Positions 17,582-25,959 of a stretch of 64,000 nt of DNA are shown one piece after another. The notes below the pieces were generated by a model. It saw only the letters and a list, made by a program, of their open reading frames with translations. It was not told where the DNA came from and ran no database searches. Position 1 is the first letter of the stretch. Each line of letters begins with the position of its first letter. The DNA comes from Pseudomonas sp. LS1212. Lineage in GTDB: Bacteria; Pseudomonadota; Gammaproteobacteria; Pseudomonadales; Pseudomonadaceae. Made by a program: the position numbers and the translations under genes. The DNA lies in NCBI RefSeq assembly GCF_024741815.1, contig NZ_CP102951.1:5346001-5410000 (forward strand), given 5' to 3'.

Positions 17582-19642
17582 TCAGCGCGCGTCCTGAGCC
17601 TGTGGCAAGGTGAAACCGGACACCGAACGGCGCATTTCGCTGGCCATTTGTGCCAGGTTGCCAATGCTTTCCGCCGTTGCCGTCGAACCGGACGAGGTCT
17701 GCGTAGTGATCTGCTGGATCACTGTCATGGTATGAGAGATCTGTCCCGCCGAGGAGGTTTGCTGCTGTGCGGCATTGGAGATGCGCTGAATGAGCTCGGC
17801 CAGGTTCTGCGAGACGCCCTCGATTTCTTCCAGTGCGACACCGGCATCCTGGGCCAGGCGCGCACCGCGAACGACTTCGGCGGTGGTCTGTTCCATGGAA
17901 ATCACCGCCTCATTGGTATCGGCCTGGATCGCCCGCACCAGGGTTTCGATTTGCCGCGTTGCCGAAGAAGAGCGTTCTGCCAGGCGTTGAACTTCGTCAG
18001 CGACCACCGCAAAGCCTCGCCCGGCCTCCCCGGCCATGGATGCCTGAATAGCCGCGTTGAGGGCCAGGATGTTGGTCTGGTCGGCAATATCGTCGATCAG
18101 GCTGATGATATCGCCGATTTCCTGAGAGGACTCGCCCAGGCGCTTGATCCGCTTGGCGGTATCCTGAATCTGCTCGCGAATGTTGTCCATGCCGTGAATG
18201 GTGTTGTGCACCACTTCATTGCCTTTGTTGGCGATGGTGACCGAGCGCTCGGCAACCTTGGCCGACTCATAGGCATTGGCCGAAACCCGGTCGATCGATT
18301 GAGCCATGTCGCTGATAGCCATCGACGCTTCGCTGATTTGCTGAGCCTGATGCTCCGATGCGCGCTCCAGTTGCCTGGCCGTCGCTTCGGTATCCTGTAC
18401 TGCAGCGGCCACTTCTTCGGCGCTGAGGTTGATGGTCGCCACCAGGTCGCGCAACTGGTCGATGGAATAATTGATCGAATCGGCGATAGCACCGGTGAAA
18501 TCCTCGGTAACCGAGGCCGTCACCGTCAGGTCACCATCGGCAAGCTCCCCGATCTCATCGAGCAAACGCATGATCGCGTGCTGGTTGCGTTCGTTCTTCT
18601 GGGCGGTTTCACGCAACTGCCGATGGGTCTCGCGGACCATGACCAGGCCGATCATGATGATCGACGCCAGCGCCACCAAGCCGAGGATATAACCACTGAT
18701 GGTGTCCAGTGAGCGCCCGCTGGCGAGGTTCTCGAAACTGTTGGCCAGGTGCGAGGCTTCGTCGAGCAGGGTCTGCGAGAGGCTGAAAATGTTGCTGGCC
18801 GATTCGCGAACCTGGAACAGCTCCGGCGAGGTCTCGAGGATTTCGTCCACGGAACCCGAGACAAACTGGAACAGTTCGGCAATCTCAGCCAGGCGCGCCC
18901 TGGCGTCAGGGTCCTGAACCTGCGTGACCTTGATCGCCGGATTCCCGCCCAGCATGCCATCGAGTACCTGGCCGAACCGGGCTGCGTCGCGACCGAAGGC
19001 ATCAGCAGCCTGGACGGCTGTTTCATCCCCTGACAGAACGGTATTCACCGAGCCCAGGATGCGTTCGGCCAACAGCGCCTGGCGTTGTGCCACCACCACT
19101 TGGGCTGCCGGTGCGCCCCGTTGCAGCAGGATTTCGACCACTTTCTCGTATTCTATCTGCAGCTGCGGCACGGTTTCGGCCAGCGTTGCAGCGACCTGAT
19201 GCAGCGACAATACGGTCTGTTCGCTTGCCAGAATCACGTCGGTGTTCTTGCGCAGGCTTTCCCAGTCGCGCTGAACGGCGCGCATTTCCTCGCGTACCGG
19301 CTCCGGGGCAGGCGGCAGGCCAGTGCTCGGGTCACCTTTTTTCAGGTAGCCCCAGCGTTGCTCGAAATCGTTTCGCGCATCGCTCAGTAGCTTGAATGCC
19401 TGGGCCTTGCCGGCCGCCGCCTCCGTGGCATTCTTGGCAATGCGCTGTGACAGCACGCGCAGTTCACCGGCATGGCCGATGTATTGCTTGTCGTAGTTGG
19501 ACTGGGTGTTGAGCCAGGCAAAATTGGCGAACAGCAGAATGATGGAAATGATCAGGGCGATGAACAACCCTGCGATCTGCATGCTACTGCGCGAGCCTTG
19601 CCACGGTGTGCCGGTCTTTGCCTTGATCATTACCTTTCTCAC
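17582..19642 (-). CDS. pilJ: PilJ, methyl-accepting chemotaxis receptor for type IV pili
   Basis: 686 residues. First membrane segment near residues 22-45 (IAGLFIALIISIILLFANF), a periplasmic PilJ-type sensory region up to about residue 305, second membrane segment ILGLVALASIIMIGLVMV, a HAMP domain, and the cytoplasmic signalling hairpin with the near-invariant DDIADQTNILALNAAIQAS and GFAVVADEVQRLAERS. It couples via PilI to ChpA and follows pilI by five bases in the same operon. The adaptation enzyme genes pilK and chpB normally found between pilJ and chpA are missing, so methylation control is absent or provided elsewhere. Confidence 0.95.
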   Translation of the reverse strand: MRKVMIKAKTGTPWQGSRSSMQIAGLFIALIISIILLFANFAWLNTQSNYDKQYIGHAGELRVLSQRIAKNATEAAAGKAQAFKLLSDARNDFEQRWGYLKKGDPSTGLPPAPEPVREEMRAVQRDWESLRKNTDVILASEQTVLSLHQVAATLAETVPQLQIEYEKVVEILLQRGAPAAQVVVAQRQALLAERILGSVNTVLSGDETAVQAADAFGRDAARFGQVLDGMLGGNPAIKVTQVQDPDARARLAEIAELFQFVSGSVDEILETSPELFQVRESASNIFSLSQTLLDEASHLANSFENLASGRSLDTISGYILGLVALASIIMIGLVMVRETHRQLRETAQKNERNQHAIMRLLDEIGELADGDLTVTASVTEDFTGAIADSINYSIDQLRDLVATINLSAEEVAAAVQDTEATARQLERASEHQAQQISEASMAISDMAQSIDRVSANAYESAKVAERSVTIANKGNEVVHNTIHGMDNIREQIQDTAKRIKRLGESSQEIGDIISLIDDIADQTNILALNAAIQASMAGEAGRGFAVVADEVQRLAERSSSATRQIETLVRAIQADTNEAVISMEQTTAEVVRGARLAQDAGVALEEIEGVSQNLAELIQRISNAAQQQTSSAGQISHTMTVIQQITTQTSSGSTATAESIGNLAQMASEMRRSVSGFTLPQAQDAR

Positions 19643-19647
19643 GACTC

Positions 19648-20187
19648 TTAGCTTGCCACATCGAGGAACCCCGGCGCCTGCACCAGGGCGAACAGACTGA
19701 ATACGCCCCAGGTCCGGTCCCGCTGAAAATGCCCTTGAACGAAGGGTGCCATGCCTGCCTGTACCGTAGCTGGCGGCGAGAGGTCCAGGCCGTGCAGCGC
19801 AAAGTGCTGCAGGCCGAGGACTTCATCAACCATCAGGCCGGCGAAGATTTCGCCATGATCGACCACCAGAACGCGTCGCTGCTTGCGCAACACCGATAAC
19901 TCATGGCCAAAAAAACCGCACAGGTCCATGACCGGCAACAATCGCCCACGCAGATTGGCCACGCCCATCACCCAAGGCTTGACCCCGGGAATAGAGCTCA
20001 AGCGTGGCTCATGCAACACTTCGGCAACTTCACCCATGGGCGCCACATACCAATGGTCGGCGATGCGAAAACCGATGCCGCTCCAGGTTTCCAGGCGCGA
20101 TTCCTGCGAAGGCAGGTCCGCCGCCAGCAAACGGCAGCGTCGGTCGATGTCCAGCAGCAGCTCGAAGGCAGTCTGCGAAGGCCCCAT
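19648..20187 (-). CDS. pilI: PilI, CheW-like adaptor of the Pil-Chp system
   Basis: 179 residues, a single CheW domain: GIGFRIADHWYVAPMGEVAEVL, GVKPWVMGVANLRGRLLPVMDL, VLVVDHGEIFAGLMVDEVLGLQ. It bridges the PilJ receptor and the ChpA kinase at the pole. It sits between pilH (11 bases) and pilJ (five bases) in one minus-strand operon. Confidence 0.95.
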   Translation of the reverse strand: MGPSQTAFELLLDIDRRCRLLAADLPSQESRLETWSGIGFRIADHWYVAPMGEVAEVLHEPRLSSIPGVKPWVMGVANLRGRLLPVMDLCGFFGHELSVLRKQRRVLVVDHGEIFAGLMVDEVLGLQHFALHGLDLSPPATVQAGMAPFVQGHFQRDRTWGVFSLFALVQAPGFLDVAS

Positions 20188-20198
20188 CGGCAGCGCCG

Positions 20199-20564
20199 TC
20201 AGCCTGCCAGCACTGCATTGAGGGTCGTGACCAGGGTCTCTTCCTCGACCGGTTTGGTCAGATAACCCTTGGCACCCTGGCGCGTTCCCCAGACCTTGTC
20301 GGTTTCCTGGTCTTTGGTGGTGATGATGATCACCGGGATCGAGCTGGTCTGCGGGTCCTTGGTCAATTGGCGAGTGGCCTGGAAGCCATTGAGGCCAGGC
20401 ATGACGATATCCATCAGCACCGCATCGGGCTTTTCCTGCCTGGCCAGAGCCACGCCATCGGCACCGTTCTCGGCCTTGAGGACCTGATGCCCGTGTTTCT
20501 CGAGCATTGCAGTCAATTTGTACATTTCAGTCGGCGAATCATCGACGATCAGAATTCGAGCCAT
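20199..20564 (-). CDS. pilH: PilH, single-domain response regulator
   Basis: 121 residues from MARILIVDDSPTEMYKLTAML; the open frame begins 14 codons earlier without family sequence. Receiver features: acidic DD pair, phospho-Asp in VLMDIVMPGLNGFQATR, TTKDQ and the conserved lysine in YLTKPVEEETL. In P. aeruginosa PilH opposes PilG and is linked to reversals and retraction. No output domain. Confidence 0.95.
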   Translation of the reverse strand: MARILIVDDSPTEMYKLTAMLEKHGHQVLKAENGADGVALARQEKPDAVLMDIVMPGLNGFQATRQLTKDPQTSSIPVIIITTKDQETDKVWGTRQGAKGYLTKPVEEETLVTTLNAVLAG

Positions 20565-20609
20565 GCTGTTCCCCATACGGAAAAGACGCGGCGACCTGGT
20601 CGCCATACG

Positions 20610-21020
20610 TCAAGGTGCGTGTTGTTCTTCTGCGACGAACCCTGGCACATGGGCCTTGATTGCGCCAAGCAGTTCTTCCTTGCTGAAAGGCTTGGTCAAA
20701 AACTGATCAGAGCCCACTATTCGGCCCTTGGCCTTGTCGAACAAACCATCGCGCGAAGACAGCATGATCACCGGGGTCGCCTTGAAGGCACTGTTGTTCT
20801 TGATCAAGGCGCAGGTCTGATAACCATCGAGCCGCGGCATCATGATGTCGACAAAAATGATTCCAGGGTGATTATCGGCGATCTTGGCCAGGGCATCGAA
20901 ACCATCGATGGCCGTGATGACCTCACACCCGACGTTTTTCAACAGCATCTGCGCAGTGCGGCGAATCGTCTTCGAGTCGTCGATCACCATCACCTTCAAG
21001 GCTGTGGAATGCTGTTCCAT
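20610..21020 (-). CDS. pilG: PilG, single-domain response regulator
   Basis: 136 residues. VMVIDDSKTIRRTAQMLLKNVGCEV, phospho-Asp in GIIFVDIMMPRLDGYQTC, and FLTKPFSKEELLGAIK mark a CheY-like receiver. PilG drives type IV pilus extension and, in P. aeruginosa, cAMP synthesis downstream of ChpA. First gene of the pilGHIJ-chpA-chpC unit; its promoter lies in the 320 bases shared with gshB. Confidence 0.95.
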   Translation of the reverse strand: MEQHSTALKVMVIDDSKTIRRTAQMLLKNVGCEVITAIDGFDALAKIADNHPGIIFVDIMMPRLDGYQTCALIKNNSAFKATPVIMLSSRDGLFDKAKGRIVGSDQFLTKPFSKEELLGAIKAHVPGFVAEEQHAP

Positions 21021-21340
21021 GATTGATCTACCATCGCCTGAGGAGCGGGGCTTGCCCGCGATAGGCCGGGGTCGCGTTCGACCAACGGGAACACCCCGAC
21101 TGGCCAGGTTTGCGGTTGCATCAAAACGTGTGCGCAGAGTGCTTGCCGAGCCTTTTTAGCACACTCTCCCGGTGCATTCCATCAACCCGGAATCAACGCC
21201 TGCAGCGCATCCGGCGGCCCAAGCGGGGCTTGCGGTTTTTCCTTGACCGCAAGCCAGCCGAGCGCCACCCTGACGCCACTTTTATTCGAGTCACTTTTTG
21301 TTCTTGCCACTGTGGCCTTGCCAACGAGAGGAATTACCCC
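21021..21340. other. Divergent promoter region of pilG and gshB with a single REP arm
   Basis: 320 bases without a credible gene. A lone REP-type arm AGCGGGGCTTGCCCGCGAT lies at 21044-21062. An open frame from 21110 into gshB is rich in unfamiliar sequence and has no family similarity before the MSVRLGIVMDP start. The promoters of both divergent genes must lie here; I cannot place -35 and -10 boxes with confidence. Confidence 0.4.
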
Positions 21341-22294
21341 ATGAGCGTTCGCCTCGGGATTGTCATGGACCCCATTGCGCGCATCTCCTACAAGAAGGAT
21401 AGCTCGCTTGCCATGTTGCTCGCCGCCCAGGAGCGCGGCTGGTCGCTGTTCTACATGGAAATGCAGGATCTTTACCAAAGCGCCGGCCAGGCACGCGCGC
21501 GGATGCGCCCACTGAAAGTCTTCGCCGATCCGGAGTACTGGTTCGAGCTGGAAGCCGAAAGCGACGCCGCCCTGGGCGACCTGGACGTGATCCTGATGCG
21601 CAAGGATCCACCCTTCGATCTGGAATTCGTCTACGCCACTTACCTGCTCGAGCAGGCCGAGGCCGCAGGCGCGCTGGTGGTCAACCGGCCGCAGAGCCTG
21701 CGCGACTGCAATGAAAAGCTGTTCGCCACCCTGTTCCCGCAGTGCACCCCGCCGACCGTGGTCAGCCGTCGCGCAGACATCCTGCGCGAATTCGCCGCCC
21801 AGCAAGGCGATGTGATCCTCAAGCCGCTGAACGGCATGGGCGGGGCATCGATCTTTCGTCATCGCCCGGGCGATCCGAACCTTTCAGTGATTCTCGAGAC
21901 GCTCACCGCCCATGGCACCCAACAGATCATGGCCCAGGGCTACCTGCCGGCGATCAAGGATGGCGACAAGCGCATCCTGATGATTGATGGCGAGCCGGTG
22001 CCTTATTGCCTGGCGCGCATTCCGGCGGCCGGAGAGACCCGCGGCAACCTGGCAGCCGGTGGCCGCGGCGAAGCACGCCCACTCACCGACCGCGATCGCT
22101 GGATCGCCGAGCAAGTCGGCCCGGCGCTGCGTGAAAAAGGCTTGCTGTTCGTCGGCCTGGACGTGATTGGCGAGCATTTGACCGAAATCAATGTCACCAG
22201 CCCGACCTGCATACGCGAGATCGACAATGCCTTCGGCACCCGAATCGGCGTGCAGCTGATGGATGCCATTGATCGCAAGCTCAAGGCCCGCTGA
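21341..22294 (+). CDS. gshB: Glutathione synthetase
   Basis: ATP-grasp ligase joining gamma-glutamylcysteine and glycine. 317 residues from MSVRLGIVMDPIARISYKKD, the family start, with GAGAGGA a few bases upstream. MRKDPPFDLEFVYATYLLE, VNRPQSLRDCNEKL, KPLNGMGGASIFR and LTEINVTSPTCIREID are the ATP-grasp and substrate blocks. Followed by the TonB-like gene, an order also found in P. aeruginosa. Confidence 0.95.
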   Translation: MSVRLGIVMDPIARISYKKDSSLAMLLAAQERGWSLFYMEMQDLYQSAGQARARMRPLKVFADPEYWFELEAESDAALGDLDVILMRKDPPFDLEFVYATYLLEQAEAAGALVVNRPQSLRDCNEKLFATLFPQCTPPTVVSRRADILREFAAQQGDVILKPLNGMGGASIFRHRPGDPNLSVILETLTAHGTQQIMAQGYLPAIKDGDKRILMIDGEPVPYCLARIPAAGETRGNLAAGGRGEARPLTDRDRWIAEQVGPALREKGLLFVGLDVIGEHLTEINVTSPTCIREIDNAFGTRIGVQLMDAIDRKLKAR

Positions 22295-22400
22295 CGCACG
22301 ACACAGGGAAAGACCGCGCAGTGCGCTATCATGCACGCCCTTTTCAACTGGGGCGTGTGCGCTGCCGGCTTTCCCTGGCTGCATGGCTGCTGGATATTCA

Positions 22401-23309
22401 ATGACTCTTTCTGCCGACCTTCCTCCCGAACTCTCCCACGCTGGCGTGCGCCCGGCGGATCGGCTCGGTTTTGCCCTGTTCATCGCCGCCTTGCTGCACC
22501 TGGCGCTGATCCTGGGTGTGAGCTTCTCCTTGCACACGCCCAAGGAAATCAGCAAGACCCTGGAAATCACCCTGGCGACCTTCAAGAGCGAAACCGCGCC
22601 GAAGAAGGCGGACTTCCTGGCCCAGGAAAACCAGCAAGGCAGCGGCACCCTGGACAAGAAGGCCCTGCCGAAAACCACGGAAGTGGCGCCTTTTCAGGAC
22701 AGCAAGATCAACAAGGTGACGCCTCCCCCTGCCGCCAGGCCTGAACCTGAAGTGCAACCGCAGAAACCCAAGGCTGCGGTCGCCACCAAAACGCCGAAGC
22801 CGCAGAAAGTCGAAACCAGGCCCAGGCAGGACGTCAAGCCGGTTGAGAAGCCCAAGGCTGTAACGCCGGACTTCGACAGCTCGCAGCTCTCCAGCGAAAT
22901 TGCCAGCCTTGAAGCCGAGCTGTCCAATGAACAACAGCTTTACGCCAAGCGCCCGCGCATTCACCGCCTGAGTGCAGCCTCGACCATGCGCGACAAGGGC
23001 GCCTGGTACAAGGACGAATGGCGCAAGAAAGTCGAACGCATCGGCAACCTCAACTACCCCGACGAAGCCCGCCGCCAGCAAATCTACGGCAGCCTGCGCC
23101 TGATGGTCTCGATCAACCGCGATGGTTCCTTGTACGAAGTACTGGTGCTGGAATCTTCCGGGCAACCGCTGCTGGACCAGGCCGCCCAACGTATCGTACG
23201 GCTGGCAGCGCCCTTCGCGCCCTTTACCGGCGATCTGGCCGATATCGATCGCCTGGAAATCATTCGGACCTGGCGCTTTGCGCGCGGGGACCGGCTTTCG
23301 AGCAATTGA
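22401..23309 (+). CDS. Energy transducer TonB family protein
   Basis: 302 residues from MTLSADLPPELSHAG. One membrane segment (LGFALFIAALLHLALILGVSF) near the N-terminus, then a Pro/Lys-rich periplasmic spacer of about 150 residues, then the C-terminal TonB domain NLNYPDEARRQQIYGSLRLM, VLESSGQPLLDQAAQ and PFAPF. TonB proteins transmit proton-motive force to outer-membrane transporters. Next to pilGHIJ this corresponds by position to TonB3 of P. aeruginosa, linked there to type IV pili and twitching rather than iron uptake; that role is inferred from position. Confidence 0.9.
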   Translation: MTLSADLPPELSHAGVRPADRLGFALFIAALLHLALILGVSFSLHTPKEISKTLEITLATFKSETAPKKADFLAQENQQGSGTLDKKALPKTTEVAPFQDSKINKVTPPPAARPEPEVQPQKPKAAVATKTPKPQKVETRPRQDVKPVEKPKAVTPDFDSSQLSSEIASLEAELSNEQQLYAKRPRIHRLSAASTMRDKGAWYKDEWRKKVERIGNLNYPDEARRQQIYGSLRLMVSINRDGSLYEVLVLESSGQPLLDQAAQRIVRLAAPFAPFTGDLADIDRLEIIRTWRFARGDRLSSN

Positions 23310-23371
23310 GAGAAATAAATCAGCTATTTCCTCGCTTGTCAGGCTGCCTGCCCGAAGCCACACTAGTAAGC

Positions 23372-23941
23372 ATGAAGAACGTCAGCCCAAGCTACCTCAA
23401 GCATCAATTCCTGATAGCCATGCCGCACATGGCTGATCCGCATTTTGCGCAAACCTTGACCTACATCGTCGAGCACACTGCCAATGGCGCCATGGGGCTG
23501 GTGGTCAATCGCCCCCAGGAGCTGAACCTGGCGGATATCCTTGAGCAACTGCGGCCAGATATCGAGCCTCCCGCGCGCTGCCTGGATGTACCGATCTACA
23601 TCGGCGGCCCGGTGCAGACCGATCGCGGCTTCGTCCTGCACTCCAGCGGCCAGACCTTTCAAGCCACCATCGATCTGGGTGGCTTGTCGCTGTCGACCTC
23701 GCAAGACGTACTGTTCGCCATCGCCGATGGCGTCGGCCCCGAGAAAAGCCTGATCACCCTCGGCTACGCTGGATGGGAAGCCGGGCAACTGGAAGCCGAG
23801 CTGGCCGACAACGCCTGGCTCACTTGCCCGTTCGCCCCCGAGATCATCTTCGATATGGCCAGCGACCAGCGCCTTGATGCGGCTGCCAAGCGATTGGGCA
23901 TCCAGCTGAGCCTTCTCACCAGCCAGGCGGGTCACGCTTGA
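23372..23941 (+). CDS. algH: YqgE/AlgH family protein
   Basis: 189 residues from MKNVSPSYLKHQFLIAMPHM. Family blocks: DPHFAQTLTYIVEHTANGAMGLVVNRP, IYIGGPVQTDRGFVLHS, LGYAGWEAGQLEAEL. The biochemical function of this widespread family is unsettled; AlgH was first described as affecting alginate regulation in P. aeruginosa. The stop overlaps the ruvX start by one base. Confidence 0.93.
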   Translation: MKNVSPSYLKHQFLIAMPHMADPHFAQTLTYIVEHTANGAMGLVVNRPQELNLADILEQLRPDIEPPARCLDVPIYIGGPVQTDRGFVLHSSGQTFQATIDLGGLSLSTSQDVLFAIADGVGPEKSLITLGYAGWEAGQLEAELADNAWLTCPFAPEIIFDMASDQRLDAAAKRLGIQLSLLTSQAGHA

Positions 23942-24381
23942 TGGCAGAGTTGCGGTTATTACTGGGTTTCGATTACGGCACCAAACAAATCGGCGTGGCA
24001 GTTGGCCAGGTCATTACCGGGCAGGCCCGCGAGCTTTGCACGCTCAAGGCCCAGAACGGCGTGCCCGACTGGAACCAGGTCGAGGCGCTGATCAAGGAAT
24101 GGCAACCCGATGCCATCGTGGTCGGCCTGCCCTTGAACATGGACGGCACTCCCAGCGAGATGAGCGCCCGCGCAGAGAAATTCGCCCGGCGCCTCAATGG
24201 CCGTTACAACATCTCCGTCCATACCCACGACGAGCGCCTGACCACCTTTGAAGCCAAGGGTGAGCGCATGAACCGTGGCGGCCAGCGCGGCAGCTACCGC
24301 GACAACCCCGTCGATGCCATCGCCGCGGCGCTGCTGCTGCAGGGCTGGCTGGAAGCCAATGCCGGGCAGTTCACTTCCTGA
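23941..24381 (+). CDS. ruvX: RuvX/YqgF, RNase H-fold nuclease of rRNA processing
   Basis: 146 residues. LLLGFDYGTKQIGVAVGQ holds the first acidic active-site residue of the RuvC-like fold; DAIVVGLPLNMDGTPSE and THDERLTTFEA the next, and NPVDAIAAALLLQGWLE the last. It is involved in 5' maturation of pre-16S rRNA, and is often called a putative Holliday junction resolvase. TGATG overlap with algH indicates translational coupling. Confidence 0.94.
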   Translation: MAELRLLLGFDYGTKQIGVAVGQVITGQARELCTLKAQNGVPDWNQVEALIKEWQPDAIVVGLPLNMDGTPSEMSARAEKFARRLNGRYNISVHTHDERLTTFEAKGERMNRGGQRGSYRDNPVDAIAAALLLQGWLEANAGQFTS

Positions 24382-24435
24382 CATACGATTTTCAAACCGG
24401 GCGTGATTCGGCGCCCGGCCTTCCGAGGAGCTAGC

Positions 24436-24942
24436 ATGAGCCTACCCAATCCCGCTGACCTGATCAGTCAGATGGCCACTGACCTCAACGCCTATCTGGC
24501 CCGTCGCAGCATCACCGAGCCACGCTATATCGGTATCCGGACCGGCGGCGTATGGGTTGCCCAGGCCCTGCTTGAAGCGCTCGGCAGCGACTCGCCGCTG
24601 GGTACGCTGGATGTCTCCTTCTACCGTGATGATTTCAGCCAGAATGGCTTGCACCCTCAGGTCCGCCCTTCTGAGCTGCCCTTCGAGATCGAAGGCCAGC
24701 ATCTGGTCCTGGTCGACGATGTGCTGATGAGCGGCCGGACCATTCGCGCAGCGCTCAACGAACTGTTCGATTACGGCCGCCCGGCCAGCGTCACGCTGGT
24801 CTGCCTGCTGGACCTGGACGCGGGCGAACTGCCGATCCGGCCAAATGTCGTCGGCGCCATGCTGTCACTGCCAGCCAACCAGCGGGTAAAATTGTCCGGC
24901 CCCGCGCCGTTCCAACTTGAAATCCAAGACCTCGCCCTTTAA
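24436..24942 (+). CDS. pyrR: PyrR bifunctional pyrimidine regulator / uracil phosphoribosyltransferase
   Basis: 168 residues from MSLPNPADLISQMATDLNAYL, with GAGGAG upstream. PRPP-binding motif LVLVDDVLMSGRTIRAAL; GIRTGGVWVAQ, SFYRDDFSQNGLHPQ. First gene of a pyrR-pyrB-pyrC' unit, 12 bases from pyrB. In pseudomonads PyrR is reported to act in transcriptional control of pyrimidine genes rather than by classic Bacillus-type attenuation. Confidence 0.94.
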   Translation: MSLPNPADLISQMATDLNAYLARRSITEPRYIGIRTGGVWVAQALLEALGSDSPLGTLDVSFYRDDFSQNGLHPQVRPSELPFEIEGQHLVLVDDVLMSGRTIRAALNELFDYGRPASVTLVCLLDLDAGELPIRPNVVGAMLSLPANQRVKLSGPAPFQLEIQDLAL

Positions 24943-24954
24943 GAGTCCATTGCG

Positions 24955-25959
24955 ATGACGCCTATCGACGCCAAGCGCCCGCTGCAGCTCAATGATCAGG
25001 GCCAGCTGCGCCACTTTCTCTCGCTCGACGGTTTGCCCCGCGAGCTGCTCACCGAAATCCTCGACACCGCAGACTCGTTCCTCGAAGTCGGCGCCCGGGC
25101 GGTGAAAAAAGTCCCGTTGCTGCGCGGCAAGACCGTCTGCAATGTGTTCTTCGAGAACTCCACCCGCACTCGAACCACTTTCGAACTGGCCGCCCAACGG
25201 CTGTCGGCCGATGTGATCACCCTGAACGTTTCGACCTCCTCGACGAGCAAGGGTGAAACCCTCTTCGACACCTTGCGCAACCTTGAAGCCATGGCGGCGG
25301 ACATGTTTGTGGTACGTCACGGCGATTCAGGCGCGGCGCACTTCATCGCCGAGCACGTGTGCCCGGAGGTGGCGATCATCAACGGCGGCGACGGCCGCCA
25401 TGCACACCCGACCCAGGGCATGCTCGACATGCTGACCATTCGCCGGCACAAAGGCAGCTTCGAGAACCTTTCGGTGGCGATCGTCGGCGATATCCTGCAC
25501 TCGCGGGTGGCACGCTCGAACATGCTGGCACTCAAGACCCTTGGCTGCCCGGATATCCGCGTGATCGCCCCGAAAACCCTGCTGCCGATCGGTATCGAGC
25601 AATATGGGGTCAAGGTCTACACCGACCTGGAACAAGGCCTGAAGGATGTCGACGTGGTCATCATGCTGCGCCTGCAGCGTGAACGCATGCAGGGTGGCCT
25701 GCTGCCGAGCGAGGGTGAGTTCTACCGCCTGTTCGGCCTGACCACCGCGCGCCTGGCCGGGGCCAAGCCCGACGCCATCGTCATGCATCCGGGGCCGATC
25801 AACCGTGGCGTCGAAATCGAGTCGGCAGTGGCCGACGGCGCCCACTCGGTCATTCTCAACCAGGTTACCTATGGCATCGCGGTCCGCATGGCCGTACTGT
25901 CCATGGCCATGAGCGGCCAGACCGCGCAACGTCAATTCGAGCAGGAGAACGCCCAGTGA
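24955..25959 (+). CDS. pyrB: Aspartate carbamoyltransferase catalytic subunit
   Basis: First committed step of pyrimidine synthesis: carbamoyl phosphate plus aspartate to carbamoyl aspartate. 334 residues, with the N-terminal extension typical of Pseudomonas class A enzymes. VFFENSTRTRTTFELAAQRL is the carbamoyl-phosphate site, STSSTSKGETL the mobile lysine loop, HPTQGMLD and RLQRERMQGG aspartate-binding blocks. It overlaps pyrC' by four bases; in this class the two products form a dodecamer. Confidence 0.96.
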   Translation: MTPIDAKRPLQLNDQGQLRHFLSLDGLPRELLTEILDTADSFLEVGARAVKKVPLLRGKTVCNVFFENSTRTRTTFELAAQRLSADVITLNVSTSSTSKGETLFDTLRNLEAMAADMFVVRHGDSGAAHFIAEHVCPEVAIINGGDGRHAHPTQGMLDMLTIRRHKGSFENLSVAIVGDILHSRVARSNMLALKTLGCPDIRVIAPKTLLPIGIEQYGVKVYTDLEQGLKDVDVVIMLRLQRERMQGGLLPSEGEFYRLFGLTTARLAGAKPDAIVMHPGPINRGVEIESAVADGAHSVILNQVTYGIAVRMAVLSMAMSGQTAQRQFEQENAQ

